From Dastarcus helophoroides (lineage: Eukaryota; Arthropoda; Insecta; Coleoptera; Bothrideridae), in the NCBI GenBank assembly GCA_028583605.1, contig CM053332.1:14186442-14250441 (forward strand): 64,000 nt of DNA. The letters are read 5' to 3'. Made by a program: the position numbers and the translations under genes. The notes below the pieces were generated by a model. The model saw nothing but the letters and a program-made list of their open reading frames with translations. It had not been told where the DNA came from and did no database searches. Positions 24,601 to 31,689 of the stretch are shown one piece after another (position 1 is the first letter of the stretch; each line of letters begins with the position of its first letter).

Positions 24601-27600
24601 TGTCCATGTTCATATAGAACAGCTTTAACCCACTACTTGGACATTACAATGAATCCGAGGACTCACGTTTTAAAGGAATTGTCCGAATATTGTAGCGATC
24701 CGAAAGAGAAAGAACGTTTAGCTTTGATGGCCAGCACAACACCTGAGGGAAAAGCTCTCTACCAACAATGGATTATTGATGACAACAGAACCATAGGTCA
24801 TATCCTGGAAGATATGCCTTCGTGCAAGCCAGCTTTAGATCATCTTTGTGAATTACTCCCTAGGCTGCAACCTAGATATTATTCAATCTCCTCATCCCCA
24901 AAACTTTGTCCAAACTCAGTCCACATCACCGCAGTTGTTGTAGAATACAAAACAAACACCGGACGCATCAATAAAGGTGTTGCAACTACTTGGTTAGCCA
25001 AGAAAATACCAAACGAAGGCAGTGAACCACCAACTGTACCAATATTCATCAGGAAGAGTCAGTTTAGACTCCCCACTAAGTCCCAAACGCCCATCATAAT
25101 GATTGGTCCCGGAACGGGTCTCGCTCCATTCCGAGGGTTTATTCAAGAACGGGATCTTGCCAAAAAAGAAGGCAAAATAGTTGGTGATACAATTCTTTAC
25201 TTTGGATGTCGTAAGAGAGCTGAAGATTTTATCTATGAGGAGGAATTGTTACAGTATGAGAAAGATGGTCTTCTGTCGCTCAATCTCGCCTTCTCGAGGG
25301 ATCAACCTCATAAAATTTACGTTTCGCACTTGTTAGAGAAAAAATCTGATGAATTGTGGAGAGTTATTGCTGAAGCTAATGGTCACGTTTATATTTGTGG
25401 GTAAGTAATAATTTGATTTCTTTTCTTGCATTCAAGCAAATATAATTTATACTAATTAATAATTATAAAATTCAAATAAATATTCTAATTTGTGAGGAAA
25501 ATATGTTGGCTATCTAGAGCCAATTAATAATAGAACAGTCGAACGTGATATAGTTGAAAATATTTACGAACAACAATCTTTGGCCTCATCAGTAAAATGT
25601 TTCTGTAAATACAGTAAAAGCTCCTTATTCGCGCTTCCTTTATTCGCGTTTTCACTATTCGCGGATTAAAAAAATGCGACCCAATTCCTATATTCGCGGC
25701 TAAAAATTTCTTTATTCGCGGATCTAATAAGTACATGCATAATAATAAAAGGATTCCAATAGGTATCCAACCCAATATGATTTGTAAATGGCGTCAAATG
25801 GACTAATAAAAAAAGTAAAATAGATCTTACTACAACTTTGCGTAAAGTATGTTGTTAAATGATAGCGTTGTCATTATGGATCGAATACTGCGACCAAAAA
25901 AGGGTGCCCCTGAGTGGTCCAATGGTCCGGGAGAAGGCAAAGCGTCTTTACGCTCATTTTAAAGAACCTGATACTAGTTGTAGTGGTGAATGTACAGATG
26001 GGGGATTTCAAGCATTGGAAGGTTGGTTCAATAAATTTAAGGTGAGACAATCATTGCATAACATTAAAATCGTTGGAGAAGGAGCATCTGTAGACACTGC
26101 TGCAGCAGAACGATATCCAGAAGAATTTGCAAACCTAGTAGCTGATGGAAGATACAAATCTGAGCAAGTATTTAATGCAGAAGAAACTGCACTGTTTTGG
26201 AAGAGAATGCCAAACAAAACATTCATTTCTAAAACCGAAAAGTTTGCTCCTAGATTTAAATTTAGGAGCAGACTTCTCCTATCTATCTTAAGGCAGCAAA
26301 GGATAGAGTTACACTGCTGCTATGTTTTAATGCATCTGGAGATTGTGTTATTAAGCCACTGATGCTTTACAGAGCGTTTAATCCTCGGGCTTTAAAAAAT
26401 CAAAACAAGGACAACCTGCCAGTGTTTCGGTCGCGTGGATTACAAACGCTATTTTTTGTGACTGGTTCCGGAATTGTTTTGTTTCTGAAGTGGAAACTTA
26501 TTTAAAAAAACAGAATTCAGACTTTAAAGCACTTCTAATTTTGGACAATGCACCAGGTCATCCTCGCGAACTTGAAACTTTGCATCCAAATATAAAAGTG
26601 ACACGTTTACCTCCCAACACGACGGCTTTGCTTCAACCTATGGACCAAGGAATAATCCAGACCTTTAAGCTCTATTACATTAAACGAACCTTCAAAATTA
26701 TATTGGATAATATGGAATGTAATCCTGATATGAATGTTATGGAATGCTGGAAAAAATTTGACATAGCAAAATGCATCGTAAACATAAAAGAATCATTGAA
26801 AGAACTGAAGCCACATACATTGAAGTCTTGCTGGAAAAAACTGTGGCCTGCTCTGACTACGAAAAATGACGAAAAATCTGTGCAAGTTCAAACTTGGACT
26901 GCAAACATAGCCGAATCGCGAATGGAATAGGACGAGATGGGTTCGAACAGATAGAATCAAGTGACATTCAGGAATTGCTTGAATCGCAAGATGATTTGAC
27001 TAAGACCGACTTGGAGGAAATGTTAAATTCACAGCCCATTGAAGAAGAGGCTTCAACAAGCAGTGGAAATGTGACATTTAATTTGAAAAATCTTAGTGAA
27101 GGTTTAAGAATGGCAAATAAGCTTTGCGATTTCTTTATGAACATTGATCCATCTATGGAACGAAGTCTTATTTTTAAGAGGCAAATTGCTAGTGTGACTG
27201 CTGCGTATCAGTCTGAATTGAAGGAGCTTTTAAAAACTGCCAAGCAAGAGAAAATTACAAAATTTTTCAAACCATTGCCTAAGCCTTAAGATAATTAATC
27301 AAAATGTTCAAAAACTTCAATTAAACTGATTTTTTATATATTTGTTTGTTTTTATTTTGTCACCCAGGAACGTATCCCCTATAATCCCATATTAATTACC
27401 ATTCCGCATTCACGGTTTCTGTATTCGCGGCATATTTATGGAACATATATCCCGCGAATAAAGAGCTTTTACTGTATGTCCAACTTATAACTATTGGTCA
27501 GCCACCTAAATACTCGAGAGATTTAAACTCCATTGAGTGATTTGCAACTGACTTTCGACTTATCTATGAGGAACATTTTTGGTATATACTAATTAAAACA

Positions 27601-28220
27601 ATTTCAGCCAAAAATTACAATCAAGATATGTATGATGTTAAAGTCACGAATTTTATTCTTTTTAGACTGTTATTGATCCGAAACGTAATAGAATCAATTT
27701 CAGACTATTGAATCTTGAATCATTACAAAAAATTTAAATAATATCACACTGGTGCCAAAAAGTATTAATTAAGCTTTGTCGTACATAAACATAAAAATTG
27801 TTGGAATCTCATAGAGTGAATTTTTATGTTAAATAAGTTAATTTGTCGGTGGTACTAAAAATTAAATATTCAATTCTCTATTCATAACTAATAAACATGT
27901 CAGTTATTACATTCTCTGTTTAAACTTGAATATCCTAACAATTACATTTATAATTATTTATTGTATTTTTTCCTAATTTTTTTTATTATGCCTTATACTA
28001 CTAACATTGCAGCAGTTTTCGGCTTCTATTGTTTTTATTAATATAACCAAAATTAATTAGAATTATTGTCCACAGAGATGCTAAGTCAATGGCAGCTGAT
28101 GTACGCAACATTATCCTAAAAGTTATACAAGAAAAAGGAGAAATGAATGAACAACAAGCGCTCGCATATTTGAAAAAGATGGAAACACAGAAACGCCTGT
28201 CTGCTGATGTCTGGAGTTAA
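523..28220 (+). CDS. Cpr: NADPH-cytochrome P450 reductase, C-terminal ~557 residues in 5 exons
   Basis: This ER-bound diflavin reductase passes electrons from NADPH through FAD and FMN to cytochrome P450s and heme oxygenase. The visible exons join in phase: 523-672, 2587-2711, 23777-23965, 24336-25400 and 28076-28220. Seen in order are FMN-binding motifs ([32 protein letters not shown]), the connecting domain, FAD-binding RYYSISSSP and GVATTWL, NADPH-binding [12 protein letters not shown] and FGCR, then ICGDAKSM, and a C-terminus ending DVWS with the aromatic residue that stacks on FAD. The Ser, Cys, Asp and Trp known to support hydride transfer in the family are all present. A full protein is about 680 residues, so the membrane anchor and start of the FMN domain lie left of the window. 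No stop or frameshift interrupts about 1.67 kb of coding sequence, so the gene looks functional despite its transposon-filled introns. Confidence 0.97.
673..2586 (+). other. Cpr intron; no gene
   Basis: Mostly AT-rich unique-looking sequence. About 1200-1420 is a T-rich piece of the degenerate array seen across the window. About 1420-2270 looks like an old interspersed repeat that ends with a short cagacagacagacgg run at 2140-2155. I could not assign the repeat to a family. The 65-codon reading frame at 2312-2509 shows no recognisable domain. Confidence 0.6.
2587..2711 (+). CDS. Cpr: Cpr exon: FMN-binding, [11 protein letters not shown]
   Basis: A 125-nt exon (acceptor ttttag, donor gtaagt from 2712). 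It encodes [13 protein letters not shown] and ends in LGLGDDDA plus two bases of an Asn codon completed by the next exon, 21 kb away. Confidence 0.96.
2840..5767. repeat. Degenerate GTCGAAATTTTGAAAAA-type array with polarity switch
   Basis: About 2.9 kb of quasi-periodic AT-rich sequence inside the Cpr intron. To about 4430 the + strand is T-rich (tttttgaaaattttgac style). After that it is A-rich (gaaaaaagtcgaaatttt style), so the same degenerate unit appears in both orientations back to back. The unit is roughly 14-18 bp and strongly diverged. No open frame here resembles a protein. Confidence 0.8.
5768..5797. repeat. Target-site duplication of the LINE, left copy
   Basis: The stretch beginning aaattatgagaaga and ending ggttgaaaagt recurs at 7876-7909, with a 5-bp difference (gcgcc) in the middle. 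It abuts the poly(A) tail of the LINE, which reads as poly(T) at 5797-5806 on this strand. Confidence 0.7.
6096..7381 (+). mobile_element. Mariner element, mellifera-type, nested in the LINE
   Basis: Inverted terminal repeats begin TGGGTTGGCAACTAAGTAAT at 6096 and end with the complement at 7381. The left flank carries the TA target dinucleotide (6094-6095). The right flank reads gc, so the duplication is not intact. The length of about 1.29 kb is normal for mariner. The terminal repeat matches what I recall of mellifera-subfamily elements. Confidence 0.9.
6279..7308 (+). pseudogene. Mariner transposase with a single frameshift
   Basis: A cut-and-paste transposase reading from [20 protein letters not shown] through the paired helix-turn-helix region to GQYITE. 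The first frame runs 6279-6740. At 6731-6732 an extra T shifts the frame just before the first catalytic Asp (GDEK, Asp codon 6736-6738). The second frame continues to the stop at 7306-7308. HDNARPH and APSDYFLF supply the second and third Asp with 34 residues between them (DD34D). The usual Trp after GDEK reads Leu. Apart from the one-base shift the copy is close to intact, so it is relatively young. Confidence 0.9.
7876..7909. repeat. Target-site duplication of the LINE, right copy
   Basis: Right copy of the imperfect ~30-bp duplication described at 5768-5797. It marks the 5' end of the minus-strand LINE. Confidence 0.65.
7910..8699. other. Intronic sequence; no gene; one strong hairpin
   Basis: No coding sequence recognised. 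At 7971-8010 gatgtatcgaaaaa and ttttttcgatacatc form an inverted repeat around tattgctata. It resembles subterminal palindromes of hAT-like elements, and a related cgatgtatcgata motif occurs near 57420. The remainder is unclassified. Confidence 0.5.
8700..9055 (+). repeat. Fragment of a hammerhead-like interspersed family plus short array
   Basis: About 8720-8880 (taaataggggatggaaattt, gcatggaag, ttaggtttcag) resembles 46630-46720, the left half of the repeat that ends in a hammerhead-like hairpin. From about 8890 it runs into a short block of the degenerate array, interrupted at 9061 by the copia element. Confidence 0.5.
9061..9231 (-). repeat. Copia 3' LTR
   Basis: 171-bp LTR starting tgttgattta and ending aaatgtcaaca. 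It is preceded by the AAAAC target duplication. Just inside, cctcctaattttt at 9232-9244 reads on the - strand as the purine-rich tract (aaaaattaggagg) that primes plus-strand synthesis. Confidence 0.93.
9570..10001 (-). pseudogene. Copia RNase H domain
   Basis: A frame of 143 codons covering the end of RT and RNase [11 protein letters not shown], then [46 protein letters not shown]. These are hallmark motifs of copia RNase H. It is separated by stops from the RT fragment to its right. Confidence 0.92.
10137..10891 (-). pseudogene. Copia reverse transcriptase, two fragments, active site changed
   Basis: The frame at 10538-10891 holds the start of RT ([23 protein letters not shown]). The frame at 10137-10541 continues it ([39 protein letters not shown]). 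Copia elements normally have YVDD at the polymerase site. Here it reads YVGD, so the first Asp is lost and the enzyme would be dead even if the frames were joined. Confidence 0.92.
10892..11430 (-). pseudogene. Copia linker between integrase and RT
   Basis: Eroded pol sequence. The stretch directly after the integrase frame reads [10 protein letters not shown] near 11390-11430 in the - strand frame, which supplies the integrase Glu after a stop. The remainder is Glu/Lys/Ser-rich spacer typical of copia between integrase and RT, broken by stops. Confidence 0.7.
11431..11844 (-). pseudogene. Copia integrase core
   Basis: Begins in the zinc-binding region (CYPFCDVC) and continues through the catalytic core: [10 protein letters not shown] has the first Asp and [13 protein letters not shown] is conserved. 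[10 protein letters not shown] carries Asn where the family has the second catalytic Asp. It stops at PHTPQLN, where elements usually read on into NGVAE. The changed Asp and the stop make it inactive. Confidence 0.92.
11877..12330 (-). pseudogene. Copia protease and GAG-pre-integrase region
   Basis: The aspartic protease signature [11 protein letters not shown] lies at about 12260-12295 on the - strand. It is followed by [11 protein letters not shown] and the GAG-pre-integrase segment [10 protein letters not shown], which gives the His residues of the integrase zinc finger. Confidence 0.9.
12350..12560 (-). pseudogene. Copia gag zinc knuckle
   Basis: Translating the - strand gives [11 protein letters not shown] and then [16 protein letters not shown]. 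Together these are a CCHC nucleic-acid-binding knuckle and a second Cys/His cluster. A TGA stands where Trp is expected in the first CX2C, so the frame is closed. Confidence 0.8.
12633..13133 (-). pseudogene. Copia gag capsid-like domain
   Basis: A 166-codon frame starting [20 protein letters not shown]. It has the YQIWKFQVD motif and the long helical region of the copia gag (UBN2-type) family, and ends in ILSSLPE. It starts about 90 bp inside the 5' LTR and stops before the zinc knuckle. Confidence 0.9.
13208..13221 (-). promoter_or_regulatory. Copia primer-binding site for initiator Met tRNA
   Basis: Directly after the 5' LTR the - strand reads GGTCATGGGCCCAG. This matches, with one difference, the anticodon-stem half of insect initiator tRNA-Met that copia elements use as an internal-cut primer. 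Position and sequence both support the assignment. Confidence 0.8.
13222..13390 (-). repeat. Copia 5' LTR
   Basis: 169-bp LTR (tgttgattta to aaatgttaaca) that differs from the left LTR at a modest number of sites. The two copies were identical at insertion, so their divergence dates the insertion. Followed by AAAAC. Confidence 0.93.
13396..14390. repeat. Degenerate array, A-rich on +
   Basis: About 1 kb of the same degenerate motif (gtcgaaattttgaaaaa). It is the continuation of the array at 8900-9055 into which copia inserted. No coding potential. Confidence 0.8.
14401..14490 (-). repeat. Two adjacent retrotransposon PBS-like sequences
   Basis: On the - strand TTTGGCGCCCAACATGG (about 14463-14480) and TTTGGTGCCCAACGTGGGG (about 14412-14430) are near-copies 51 bp apart. 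The TGGCGCCCAACGTGGGG type of sequence follows the 5' LTR in many Gypsy or BEL elements, where it binds a tRNA 3' end. I could not find LTRs around it, so this is a tentative relic. Confidence 0.35.
14491..15397. other. Intronic, unclassified; possible orphan micro-exon at 14577
   Basis: No recognised gene. The only coding-like item is ATG at 14577, giving 16 codons ([16 protein letters not shown]) up to a textbook donor gtaagt at 14625. I could not find a matching acceptor or continuation. The rest is AT-rich and non-array. Confidence 0.4.
15400..16675 (-). mobile_element. Mariner element, irritans (Himar1-like)
   Basis: TA dinucleotides flank it (15398-15399 and 16676-16677). Its terminal inverted repeats are partly diverged (CCAGGTCATTCAATTAGTC against ACAGTCCATTCAAAAAGTC, both running into TAGGAT). 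The length of 1276 bp is close to other irritans elements. The transposase relics inside confirm the subfamily. Confidence 0.88.
15474..16495 (-). pseudogene. Irritans mariner transposase, decayed
   Basis: Read right to left: [12 protein letters not shown] (start codon lost, TTG), a frameshift, then [56 protein letters not shown], another shift, [41 protein letters not shown], and [17 protein letters not shown]. The third catalytic residue should be the Asp of APSDFFLF but here is Tyr. Several stops and frameshifts make it a pseudogene clearly older than the mariner at 6096. Confidence 0.92.
16680..16999. other. Intronic spacer; nothing recognised
   Basis: Non-array AT-rich sequence between the irritans mariner and the next array. 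No gene or repeat family identified. Confidence 0.5.
17000..17599. repeat. Degenerate array, A-rich on +
   Basis: Block of the degenerate GTCGAAATTTCGAAAAA-type motif that hosts the mauritiana mariner. The array resumes on the other side of that element at 18953. Confidence 0.8.
17602..18950 (-). mobile_element. Mariner element, mauritiana (Mos1-like)
   Basis: TA on both sides (17600-17601, 18951-18952). The inverted termini TTGGGGGTACAAATGGAAAA (left) and TTGGGAGTACAAATAGAAAA (right, complement) agree at all but two positions. Length 1349 bp, slightly long for mariner because of an internal insertion in the transposase. Confidence 0.92.
17677..18787 (-). pseudogene. Mos1-like transposase with an in-frame ~93-bp insertion
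   Basis: Starts [19 protein letters not shown] and follows the Mos1 layout: helix-turn-helix, linker WVPYELKPR, then the catalytic domain. SDEK holds the first Asp, followed by a TAG where Trp is expected. LHDNARPH has the second Asp and [11 protein letters not shown] (about 17850-17885) the third. The frame ends in [14 protein letters not shown]. Between GESS and ISERTCREW, residues about 41-71 are an unrelated 31-residue segment, while the next residues ([10 protein letters not shown]) lack four found in relatives. Later frameshifts near 17930 and 18090 break the C-terminal half. Confidence 0.9.
18953..20650. repeat. Array, tandem duplication copy A
   Basis: A 1.7 kb A-rich array segment that is repeated almost base for base at 20651-22735. 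Examples are gaactgtctagaaaagtttc at 18990 and about 20705, and cttgtcccctgaaacc near 20089 and its match near 21780. Copy A lacks the ribozyme insertion and so preserves its empty site at about 20572-20590. Confidence 0.85.
20084..20215. repeat. Inverted-repeat insert with cttgtcccctgaaacc arms
   Basis: The left arm (atcttgtcccctgaaaccag) and right arm (cttggtttcagaggacaagat) face each other around ggttgctctaacgcgtttcg. The complement of that centre, cgaaacgcgttagagcaacc, is the 3' part of the hammerhead-like repeat at 46780. It is present again in copy B at about 21775-21895. Confidence 0.6.
22297..22667 (+). mobile_element. 371-bp hammerhead-ribozyme-bearing insertion
   Basis: The 9-bp sequence taaaaaaag occurs on both sides (22288-22296 and 22668-22676), and copy A of the duplication has an uninterrupted site. 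The insert is therefore a discrete mobile sequence. It has a 22-bp perfect inverted repeat (22296-22317 with 22440-22461) enclosing a canonical hammerhead ribozyme. A nested hairpin follows (cttgtatc...gatacaag around gttgc...gcaac, about 22491-22526), then an AT-rich tail. There is no reading frame of note. Small hammerhead-containing repeats are known from Penelope-like elements and retrozymes. I cannot assign this one to a family. Confidence 0.75.
22328..22396 (+). ncRNA. Hammerhead ribozyme, type I, short stem III
   Basis: Every conserved core element is present. CTGATGA is at 22348-22354. Stem II is GGCC/GGCC with loop AAGGAA (22355-22368). GAA is at 22369-22371. Stem III is a minimal AC/GT around TA (22372-22377). 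The cleavage-site C is at 22378 (GUC). Stem I closes the molecule with 6 bp (ACCATA with TATGGT) and, beyond an asymmetric internal loop, 9 bp (TGTACAACC with GGTTGTACA). Predicted cleavage is 3' of 22378. A two-base-pair stem III suggests it acts best as a dimer, as described for other retroelement hammerheads. Confidence 0.88.
22736..23776. other. Cpr intron end; array remnant then unclassified sequence
   Basis: The array continues to about 22920. About 22920-23130 (ggggccaagcaccctaacct) and 23280-23400 (GC-richer patch with gcgctaaggg and cctagcgcgg) look like unclassified repeats. The intron ends with tatttacag at 23768-23776. Confidence 0.5.
23777..23965 (+). CDS. Cpr: Cpr exon: end of FMN domain and linker
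   Basis: A 189-nt exon that completes the Asn codon and encodes [34 protein letters not shown] and [12 protein letters not shown]. Donor gtaag from 23966. It leads into the FAD domain. Confidence 0.96.
23966..24335 (+). other. Cpr intron
   Basis: 370-bp AT-rich intron ending ttgcttcag. No other content seen. Confidence 0.8.
24336..25400 (+). CDS. Cpr: Cpr exon: FAD and most of NADPH domain
   Basis: The largest visible exon (1065 nt). It carries [105 protein letters not shown] and ends in GHVYICG at a gtaagt donor. Confidence 0.97.
25612..27473 (+). mobile_element. Tigger/pogo DNA transposon
   Basis: Inverted termini CAGTAAAAGCTC..TTATTCGCG (left from 25612, right complement ending 27473), flanked by TA on both sides (25610-25611, 27474-27475). 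Further ttattcgcg copies lie just inside the left end and cgcgaataa at the right, typical of Tigger-like termini. 1862 bp, with a decayed transposase. Confidence 0.92.
25859..27289 (+). pseudogene. Tigger transposase (CENP-B-like HTH plus DDE), frameshifted
   Basis: Starts in the CENP-B-type DNA-binding domain ([46 protein letters not shown]). The first psq-type helix-turn-helix is missing or eroded. The catalytic region gives [13 protein letters not shown], where relatives have NADET, so the first Asp is Glu. [10 protein letters not shown] and [17 protein letters not shown] carry the other two Asp with 32 residues between. The frame shifts near 26270, near 26450 and near 26890. The C-terminal tail ends [12 protein letters not shown] at 27289. 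Pogo-like and CENP-B-like proteins share this architecture, but the terminal repeats make this a transposon. Confidence 0.9.
28076..28220 (+). CDS. Cpr: Cpr last exon: C-terminus
   Basis: Completes the Gly codon of ICGD and encodes [20 protein letters not shown], ending KRLSADVWS and TAA at 28218-28220. The penultimate Trp is the FAD-shielding residue of this family. Confidence 0.97.
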
Positions 28221-28530
28221 TTCAGTAGTACCAAAGGAGTTTAGGTTTTTATTTAAATTAACTAGTGTAAATTATTGATAATTCTATTGTGTAAAACCAT
28301 TGTTTTTAATGGTTAACAATGACAGTAAGCTGAAACCATGGTGCCTAATGTAAATATACATATAAGAGCATTTTAACGTTCATTCCTTGTAACCGAATCA
28401 TGAAGACGATTGTTTAGGAAAATGTTTGTTATATTTTATTTATATCTGGAAGGGTTAGATGTCATATATTTTATATAAAAGTTTTGCAGAGCATTAATTA
28501 TGTTAATAAATTTTGAATAATTACATCGGT
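28221..28530 (+). other. Cpr: Cpr 3' UTR
   Basis: AT-rich unique sequence after the stop. The first good polyadenylation signal, AATAAA, is at 28505-28510. The exact end is inferred. Confidence 0.6.
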
Positions 28531-29476
28531 TTATTTTATTTATTTATTTTTATCAATAGACTTATGTTTCAATTATAGAAACTAAATAACATTATCAATT
28601 TTATTATAATCATTATCTGGTGAAGTCCGTGTTGTTTTAGTTTTATAAAGAAAAAATTAAAATCTATTTAAACAATTACATTCAATAACAACAGTTTCAA
28701 AGAAACGCACTTAAAGCTCCTAAGTCCTAACAGACGACGGTCACATCATGTTCAAGGCACCAATTCTTGTCGCAACATGCACATTCAAAACATTATTCAT
28801 CTAAACTTTGACAAATCAAAATTATTTGTAAAAATTTCATCTAGACCCACAATTTAACTTTTTTTAGAAATTTTTAAGTTAAATTTGAGTTATTAAAATT
28901 TTAAGTTTAAACTTGAAATTATCAGTCTTTCAAGATGGAGTTTAACTTGTAATTCGAGAAAAAAGGGGAAACTTTGAGGCTAATGTAACTAATTTGCAGA
29001 TTATCACAATTTCTAAAAAAAAGCTATTTAACAAAAAATATTGAAATCAAATCTATTACAGTTTTGTCATCACTTGTGGGACTATTGCAGTGACTGAGGA
29101 ACACACATGAATTCCTGTTGAATATGCCAATTGCCCATCAACCTAATTTAATCGACTTTTTCCTTACCAATTCTCCAAATTCGTATAAAATCACTGTAAC
29201 TTTTGCTTGGAATTTCCGGTCACAAGCTTGTAGCAGAGTCCCGTTTACTTCATGTACCATATTCTTCTCAAACGCAGCCCCGTAAAGTTTGGCACTTTGG
29301 CCCTCCTCAGTCAGTGGCGGCTCGTAGATAAAACTAGTGGGGATGCTACGACAGAAAATGATTAGCGTTTGTCTTAAAATTGTGTAAAAACAAAGCAATA
29401 CGCATGAAAAAGTAATTACAGTTGCTTCCCAACGGACCCTCAGTAAAAATCTCAATTTTAGGAAAACTGGGAATTG
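28531..29476. other. Intergenic; no gene
   Basis: Space between the Cpr 3' end and the hAT element. Nothing recognised except a cagtggcggctcg motif at 29312 that resembles an isolated DNA-transposon terminus. Confidence 0.5.
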
Positions 29477-31681
29477 TAGGGATGTTCCGATACAAGTAAA
29501 TACTCGATACTTTTGTTTCGATACCAAAAATACTCTTAGCATCGAACGTTGATTGAATACATATTCAATCAACGCATCGAATCATTCCTGCGATACTTAC
29601 TCGGTATCGGAAAAGATGTACTTTAGTATCGAATCGAATCCGACGCTTTATAATTTCTGATCGAATCTTATAAATTATTAATATATTATAAACGAAGAAC
29701 TACTCATCATCAAGACCATGGAGCCATAAATGGCGTCGTTCTCAAAGACGAGTTGTAGTTCTAATTCGTCTTGCACCATAAAGAGTTTTGATTGACTGAC
29801 TTATTAATTACGCAGGGCGTTGATTGAATACATGCTATATTCAATCAATGTGTAAGGTAATTCTAACAAAAGTGCGCTGTACGGTCCAAATACCAATACC
29901 GTACAAAAAAAACTGCAATATACGTTTTACTATCTATTAATAATAGGTTTCTTAAGTAATTCACCAGTATTAGTGTATGTACAATTCAAAAATTTACAAC
30001 CAAACGCCCCGCCATCTCGTAATAAGTAGAAACATTGTAGTTTGATTTGCAGGTTTTTTCCTCGATTTTAAACACCAAAGTTTATATTTTAATTATTTGT
30101 TAATAATTAGACAAAACCGAGACATATTTATTTTTTTGCTTCGTTTCTCATTTATGTATTTTAGTTTTGTTTACGAAAGTGTGGAAAGGACATTAACAAA
30201 TGTCGAGTTTAAACTGGAAATTTCGAGTTTATTCTCCAAAATTCGACTTTCTTCACAAATTTTCGAGAATAAAGTTAGAATTACGTCTCTTAATCTTAAA
30301 ATTTCAACTTTTCTTTACGAAATTTCATCTTTTTTCCCCAATTTAGAGCTTATATAGTTTATATGGAGTTCATTGGACAGATGACAGTTGCGCCCCACTA
30401 TACCACTTACATTTAAATATTGACAGTTGGCAGTAGGGTGCGTTCAGTAATTCCTTTTTTATTGACCAAAACTTCGATTTTTTCTTGAAATTTCAAAATT
30501 AAAGTTGAATTTTCGCAAAAGAAGTCGAAATTTCGAGTTCAAAGACGACATCTCGACTTTAATTGTTAAATTTCGACTTAAAACTTGAAATATCAACTAT
30601 TTTCTAGAAATGTCGGCTTTAAACTCGAAATTTCGACTTTTTCTTAAATTGCACGATTAAAGTCGAAAGTTTTAACCTTAATCTCGGGGTTTGGAGGAAA
30701 ATAAGGTAGGAAGGCGTAGAAATGATATTGATTTAAAAAAATTGTTTTTTAGAAATCTAGACTTATTCTCGAAATTTCGAATTTCTCGAAATTTTAACTT
30801 TAGTCTCCATATTTGCACTATAAATTCGAAATTTCGCCCTTTTCGAAATTTTAACTTTTTGCTCGAAATTTTATCTTTAATCCCGAAATTTCGAGTTTTT
30901 TTTCGAAATTTCCACTTTTATCTCGAAAGCCCAACTTAACCATGGAGCTTATCCCGAAATTTTGGGTAAAAATTTGAAATTTTGAGAAAAATAGAGAAAT
31001 TAACGAAAAAAGTCAAAATATCGGGAAAACAATCGAATTTTCGAGTTTAAAGTCGAAATTTCGACTATAATGTCGCAATTCCGACTATTTTCTCCAAATT
31101 TCTGAAGTTTTTTTTGAACTGACGTCTTTCCAACGCCTTCGTAAATAAATTTCGTATTTGTTACTTCAAAAAAGGTAAATAAGTTGTTTTAAAAGTTTCG
31201 TAGTGAATGTATTAATATGCGTGTAACTGTTCAGCTAATGAATTGGAGTTTTTAAGACAGGTAACAGGTAATAAAATAGCGTACGGTAATTTTTGTGTAA
31301 ATACGGTAATTTTAACTGCATATGTACGGAATTTAGCTTTCAAAAGATATGGCAACACTGATGAGTACGTTAGGGAAGCCCTCATTAAAAAGTAGGGATC
31401 TGGAAGCGCCACTGTTGACCAGCTCATAGATTTTATGTTTTATTTCATACATCAGTGTACGTTTGGTTGCCTATAATATCCAGTCACGTGGGGCTCTGAT
31501 ATTAATGAACACCCCGTTGCAAAATTTTCCATTTTTAACGAATAATCTTGTATAATTACGATGTACTTTTTGTTCGCGTATCGATACTTTAATGGTATTC
31601 ACATGAGTAATATCGAAAATTGTTTCCGAATACTACTTTATGAGTAGGAATCGATACCTTGTGGGTATCGGAACATGCCTA
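29477..31681. mobile_element. Non-autonomous hAT element carrying a piece of the array
   Basis: Termini TAGGGATGTTCCGATAC (left) and TAGGCATGTTCCGATAC (right, complement) match at 16 of 17 positions. They are flanked by gggaattg (29469-29476) and aggaattg (31682-31689), a 7-of-8 target duplication of the length hAT elements make. The 2.2 kb interior has no transposase. It contains two palindromes built on gttgattgaata near 29560 and 29835, and about 0.9 kb of the degenerate array (30190-31110). Superfamily is inferred from terminus style and duplication length. Confidence 0.65.
30190..31110. repeat. Degenerate array inside the hAT, mostly T-rich on +
   Basis: Array motif with many exact GAAATTTCGA cores, T-rich to about 30950 and then A-rich. 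Less diverged in look than the other blocks. Confidence 0.75.
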
Positions 31682-31689
31682 AGGAATTG

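Larger units (their letters stand above)
25401..28075 (+). other. Cpr last intron, host of a Tigger element
   Basis: 2.7 kb intron, of which 25612-27473 is a Tigger/pogo transposon. The rest is AT-rich without recognised features. Confidence 0.75.

Noticed and set aside
25560..25600. Minus-strand ACTGATGAGGCCAAAGA, like the start of the 22 kb ribozyme
   Set aside because: Similarity stops after 17 bases; the 3' core (GAAAC..GUC) is missing. At most a fragment.
29138..29572. 144-codon minus-strand frame
   Set aside because: It crosses the left hAT terminus at 29477 and mixes two unrelated sequences.
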